From Clostridium sp. AM33-3 (GTDB taxonomy: Bacteria; Bacillota; Clostridia; Lachnospirales; Lachnospiraceae): a stretch of 8,908 nucleotides of DNA. The notes under the pieces were generated by a model. The model did not search any database, was not told where the DNA came from, and saw only the letters and a program-made list of their open reading frames with translations. The stretch spans positions 31,379 through 40,286 of the forward strand of contig NZ_QUIV01000030.1 in the NCBI RefSeq assembly GCF_003480315.1, written 5' to 3'. This document shows positions 6,148-8,908 of the stretch, piece after piece. A program made the translations under genes and the position numbers. Within the stretch, counting starts at the first letter, position 1. Each line of letters opens with the position of its first letter.

Positions 6148-7437
6148 ATGCATAAAAACAAATGGAAAAACATACAAAAACGTATGCTGGCAGCAATGCT
6201 GGGCACGATAATTGCCATGTCCTCATTCCAGACAGTTTACGCAACAAAGCAGGATGTGGAGGCGGCCAAAAAGAAGGTTAGCTCCATTGAAGAAGAAAAG
6301 AAAAAGGTACAGGCTACCATTAAAAATCTGGAAGGATTGAAAAACGACGCGGCCGCATACGTGAAGGAGCTGGATGGCAGTCTGACAAAACTGGAGGGAG
6401 AGCTGGATCAGCTTTCTGCCCAGATCGGGACCAAGGAACAGGAGATCTCCGATACCGGCGTGGCGCTGGAGCAGGCGAAGGAGACAGAAAATAAGCAGTA
6501 TGCGGATATGAAGCTGCGCATCAAATACATGTATGAGCAGGGCAATACCAGCTATATCGATATGTTGTTTCAGTCCGCAGATATGGTACAGCTCATGAAC
6601 CGCGCTGAATATATTAACAAAATTTCAGATTATGACCGCAAAAAGATGGACGAGTACGAGGAAACCCGCCAGACGATCGCGGACGAGGAACAGAAATTAA
6701 AGACTGACCGGGAAGCGCTTCTGACAATGCAGGAGCAGACAAAGGCAAAGCAGGAGTCTGTCAGGACGCTGCGTGCCCAGAAGAATAAAGAGATGCAGAA
6801 TTATGCGAGTCAGATCGATACTGCCCAGGGCCAGGTAGACCAGTACAATGCGGATCTGTCAGCCCAGGAGAACAAGATTAAGCAGATCGAGGCAGAGATC
6901 AGGCGCAAGGAAGAAGAGGAGCGCAAGAAGGCAGAAGCAGCCCGGAAGGCAGAAGAAGAAGCCAGAAAGAAAGCAGAGGCGGCCGGAAAGAAGGTTTCTG
7001 CCACTGATAAGGCGGCTTCGTATAATGTTGCCAGTCTTGGGAATATTAGCTTTAAGTGGCCGTGCCCATCCAGCAGCCGGATTTCTTCCGGTTTCGGAGG
7101 CAGAACTTCACCGACCAAGGGAGCATCCAGCAACCATCAGGGTATCGATATTCCTGCATCTACCGGTGCGGCGATCACGGCAGCGGCGTCCGGTACCGTT
7201 GTGGTGTCTACCTACAGCTATTCCGCGGGAAATTACATTATGATCAGTCATGGCGGTGGTGTATACACCGTATATATGCATTGTTCCCAGCTGCTGGCAT
7301 CGGAAGGCCAGACGGTAAAACAGGGACAGACGATTGCAAAAGTCGGCTCTACCGGCTATTCTACCGGCTCACATCTGCATTTCGGTATCCGCTCCGGCGG
7401 ACGCTATGTGAATCCGCAGTCTTACGTAAGCCCGTAA
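6148..7437 (+). CDS. Secreted PcsB-like coiled-coil M23 endopeptidase
   Basis: This 429-residue secreted protein is the probable hydrolase effector of FtsEX. A signal peptide spans 1-32 (KRMLAAMLGTIIAMSS core, likely cleavage after VYA). Residues 38-260 form a long coiled coil; the stretch 127-167 (YMYEQGNTSYIDMLFQS onward) matches the conserved part of the PcsB coiled-coil domain. A Lys/Ala/Glu-rich linker, 254-282, leads to the M23 (LytM/lysostaphin-type) domain at 303-429. Zinc ligands H330, D334 and H411 and catalytic histidines H378 and H409 (HLHF) are all present, so it should cut peptide cross-links itself. Streptococcal PcsB uses a CHAP domain instead, and E. coli EnvC has a degenerate M23 domain. 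It starts 2 nt after ftsX, with AAGG at 6137-6140 inside ftsX as ribosome site. Confidence 0.93.
   Translation: MHKNKWKNIQKRMLAAMLGTIIAMSSFQTVYATKQDVEAAKKKVSSIEEEKKKVQATIKNLEGLKNDAAAYVKELDGSLTKLEGELDQLSAQIGTKEQEISDTGVALEQAKETENKQYADMKLRIKYMYEQGNTSYIDMLFQSADMVQLMNRAEYINKISDYDRKKMDEYEETRQTIADEEQKLKTDREALLTMQEQTKAKQESVRTLRAQKNKEMQNYASQIDTAQGQVDQYNADLSAQENKIKQIEAEIRRKEEEERKKAEAARKAEEEARKKAEAAGKKVSATDKAASYNVASLGNISFKWPCPSSSRISSGFGGRTSPTKGASSNHQGIDIPASTGAAITAAASGTVVVSTYSYSAGNYIMISHGGGVYTVYMHCSQLLASEGQTVKQGQTIAKVGSTGYSTGSHLHFGIRSGGRYVNPQSYVSP
6904..6996 (+). repeat. Lys/Ala/Glu-rich helical linker with 14-residue repeat
   Basis: Within the M23 protein, residues 253-283 use almost only K, E, A and R. 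KKAEAA recurs at 260-265 and 274-279, a 14-residue (two-heptad) period, and at the DNA level AAG-GCAGAAGCA-like units repeat. It should be a long charged helix that holds the catalytic domain away from the coiled coil. Such tracts vary in length between strains. Confidence 0.6.
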
Positions 7438-7453
7438 AGATTCAGAAACAGAC

Positions 7454-7468
7454 GAGGTGACATCATTG
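7454..7468 (+). promoter_or_regulatory. Shine-Dalgarno selecting the TTG start of the S41 gene
   Basis: GAGGTGA at 7454-7460 is fully complementary to the 3' end of 16S rRNA and lies 5 nt before TTG at 7466. The in-frame GTG at 7457 is part of the ribosome site itself and has no good site of its own, so the protein should begin MEKENKGKSKFWKG. Confidence 0.72.
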
Positions 7469-8809
7469 GAGAAAGAAAATAAGGGCAAGTCAAAATTTTG
7501 GAAAGGCGTTTTAGCAGGTTCCCTTGTAACTGCTCTGGCAGGCTTTGGTATCGTAGGTGTGGCAACCGGCATATCCGTGATCGGGCGCACTGTGATCGAA
7601 AATCAGGCACAGAATACGACAGCAGCGGGCTCCGGCAGCGATGCCGTGCGTACCCAGGTGAATTTAAAGCAGGTTGATGCGAAAGTTTCCGTGCTGCAGC
7701 AGATCATCGATCGGTATTTTCTGTTTGATGAGGATGCGGAGCAGATGGAGACCGGCATCTATAAAGGCATGCTGGCCGGTCTGGGTGACCCGTACACGGT
7801 TTATTACACTCCGGATGAGTACAGCTCTTTAACGGAGGAAACCAGCGGCGTGTATTGTGGCATTGGTGTTCTGGTCAGCAAAAATGTGCAGACCGGAATT
7901 GTAACAGCACTCCGTGTATTCCCGGGATCTCCGGCAGAGGAAGCGGGGATGCAGAAGGGGGATATCATTTATAAGGTAAAAGACATATCTGCGGCAGAAG
8001 CGGAGCTGGATATTCTGGTCCAGGAGTATATCCGTGGTGAGGAAGGCTCCTATGTGGATGTTACTGTTCTGCGGGGGAGCGAGGAAATACCGCTTCATAT
8101 TCAGCGGCGTATGGTGGAGGTTGCTACCGTAGAGCACCAGATGCTGCCGGATAAGACCGGATATGTGGAAGTAACGCAGTTTGATACGGTGACTGCTGAG
8201 CAGTTTATTTCAGCAGTGTCTGATCTGGAAAAGCAGGGTATGGAGCGCCTGGTCATCGACCTGCGCGATAATCCGGGTGGCGTGGTAACCTCCTGTGTGG
8301 AGATGGCAGCTTATATTCTGCCGGAAAATCAGCATAACGGAACGATTCTTTCCACGGCCACCAAAACCGGTCAGGAGGAACGTTATTATTGTCAGGCTGG
8401 CGAGACCAGGCATGAGGTGCGCGGGACAGATACCAAAGACGGCGAGTTCCCGAAGACGGATGATCATGAACTGAATATGCCGATCGCAGTGCTCATCAAC
8501 GGCCAGTCTGCCAGTGCGGCAGAGGTATTTGCAGGTGCCCTGCAGGATTACGGTGCAGCAACACTGGTGGGAACTACATCCTTCGGAAAAGGAATTGTAC
8601 AGAGCCTGATTCCGTTAACGGACGGTTCAGCAGTCAAGATCACCACCGCCCACTACTATACTCCGGCCGGACATGATCTTCATAAAAAAGGTCTGACCCC
8701 GGATGTAACGGTGGAACAGAAGCTGGATGAGGATCTCATTGGGCAGTACGATGTTCCGCTGGAGCGGGATAATCAGGTGCAGGCAGCGATCGAAGTGCTG
8801 GAAAAGTAG
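7466..8809 (+). CDS. Membrane-anchored S41 C-terminal-processing protease (PDZ)
   Basis: This 447-residue protease belongs to the CtpA/CtpB (tail-specific protease) family. A short basic N-terminus precedes one membrane segment at about 13-40 with no lipobox, so the rest should face the outside. The PDZ domain spans about 124-213 (GIGVLVS, FPGSPAEEAGMQKGDII), and the S41 core follows to about 415. The catalytic set is present with correct spacing: S350 in GQSASAAE, K375 in TSFGKGIVQ and Q379, matching S309-K334-Q338 of Bacillus CtpB. DLRDNPGG at 265-272 is the conserved strand-loop before the active site. The gene lies 28 nt after the M23 gene and is surely in the same unit. I infer that it trims or degrades an envelope protein, with the neighbouring M23 hydrolase as first candidate. 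The gene symbol (ctpA or ctpB) cannot be decided. Confidence 0.94.
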   Translation: MEKENKGKSKFWKGVLAGSLVTALAGFGIVGVATGISVIGRTVIENQAQNTTAAGSGSDAVRTQVNLKQVDAKVSVLQQIIDRYFLFDEDAEQMETGIYKGMLAGLGDPYTVYYTPDEYSSLTEETSGVYCGIGVLVSKNVQTGIVTALRVFPGSPAEEAGMQKGDIIYKVKDISAAEAELDILVQEYIRGEEGSYVDVTVLRGSEEIPLHIQRRMVEVATVEHQMLPDKTGYVEVTQFDTVTAEQFISAVSDLEKQGMERLVIDLRDNPGGVVTSCVEMAAYILPENQHNGTILSTATKTGQEERYYCQAGETRHEVRGTDTKDGEFPKTDDHELNMPIAVLINGQSASAAEVFAGALQDYGAATLVGTTSFGKGIVQSLIPLTDGSAVKITTAHYYTPAGHDLHKKGLTPDVTVEQKLDEDLIGQYDVPLERDNQVQAAIEVLEK

Positions 8810-8850
8810 AAGCCTATCTGGTAACCAAAAAAGAATATAATCTGATACTT

Positions 8851-8894
8851 GGGGCTGTCGCACTAGCAAATATTTTTTGCTGGGCGGCAGCCCT
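8851..8894. repeat. Long imperfect palindrome after the S41 gene
   Basis: Bases 8851-8861 pair with 8884-8894 and 8863-8870 pair with 8876-8883, making about 19 bp with a single bulged A (8862), three G:T wobbles and a 5-nt loop. The expected T run is absent on both strands, so it is a poor intrinsic terminator. It lies 41 nt after the S41 stop. It may act as an mRNA 3'-end stabiliser, or be a copy of a dispersed palindromic element; GGGCTGTCGC-type hairpins are, as I recall, frequent between genes of Lachnospiraceae. The window ends 14 nt later, so the right context is cut. Confidence 0.6.
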
Positions 8895-8908
8895 GCTTTA
8901 TGCCCAAA

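Noticed and set aside
5732..6247. A 171-codon minus-strand frame opposite ftsX
   Set aside because: It lies antisense to conserved ftsX and M23 coding sequence, is rich in Cys and His as antisense frames often are, and has no domain pattern. The same reasoning removes the other minus-strand frames, including 1588-2007, 2066-2416, 5095-5566 and 7829-8137.
6848..7460. Two + strand frames inside the M23 gene
   Set aside because: Both are out-of-frame readings of the linker and catalytic domain, with Arg-rich or compositionally odd products.
8836..8841. Perfect TATAAT after the S41 gene
   Set aside because: No acceptable -35 lies 16-18 nt upstream and there is no TGn extension; transcription would start straight into the hairpin. 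An AT-rich chance match is more likely, although a downstream gene beyond the window could change this.
1..8908. CRISPR, IS element, phage, toxin-antitoxin or defence system
   Set aside because: No spaced direct repeats, transposase, integrase or defence-type gene pair is visible, and all genes are housekeeping-like with similar codon use.

Overview
The window reads as ordinary core chromosome of a low-to-mid GC Clostridia, most likely a gut Lachnospiraceae. The basis is the Firmicutes-type Shine-Dalgarno sites, the frequent GTG and TTG starts, the protein families, and the order regulator - ftsE - ftsX - coiled-coil M23 peptidase - S41 peptidase, which I remember from that family. No search was run, so the genus is open. 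All eight protein genes lie on the + strand and pack tightly. There are no rRNA or tRNA genes, transposases, phage genes or CRISPR arrays.

Left half (1-3369). An intrinsic terminator closes an upstream gene. A good housekeeping promoter (TTGTGA, 17 bp, GATAAT with an extended -10) then precedes a probable operon of four genes: a FatA/FatB-like acyl-ACP thioesterase, a CvfB-type S1-domain RNA-binding protein, a small SAM-dependent methyltransferase whose TTG start is coupled to the cvfB stop codon, and a YitT-family membrane protein with a C-terminal DUF2179 domain. A strong hairpin terminator at 3336-3369 ends this unit.

Right half (3370-8908). After a short leader comes a five-gene unit devoted to the cell envelope: a CdaR/PucR-type regulator, ftsE (ATPase), ftsX (membrane partner), a secreted PcsB-like coiled-coil protein ending in an M23 endopeptidase, and a membrane-anchored PDZ/S41 C-terminal-processing protease. 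Gaps are 2, -11, 2 and 28 nt. By analogy with known FtsEX systems, FtsE ATP hydrolysis would act through FtsX on the coiled coil of the M23 enzyme to switch peptidoglycan cleavage on at division. The S41 protease may limit or process that hydrolase, and the regulator at the head is a candidate for setting the level of the whole machine. The window ends in a long imperfect palindrome (8851-8894) without a U tract.

Nothing here is a clearly unknown system. The most interesting points are the tight coupling of a CdaR-like regulator of unknown ligand to ftsEX, the M23 enzyme that combines a PcsB-type coiled coil with an apparently intact active site, and its pairing with an S41 protease. Several starts were reassigned from the longest frame to the position best supported by the ribosome binding site and by family N-termini.
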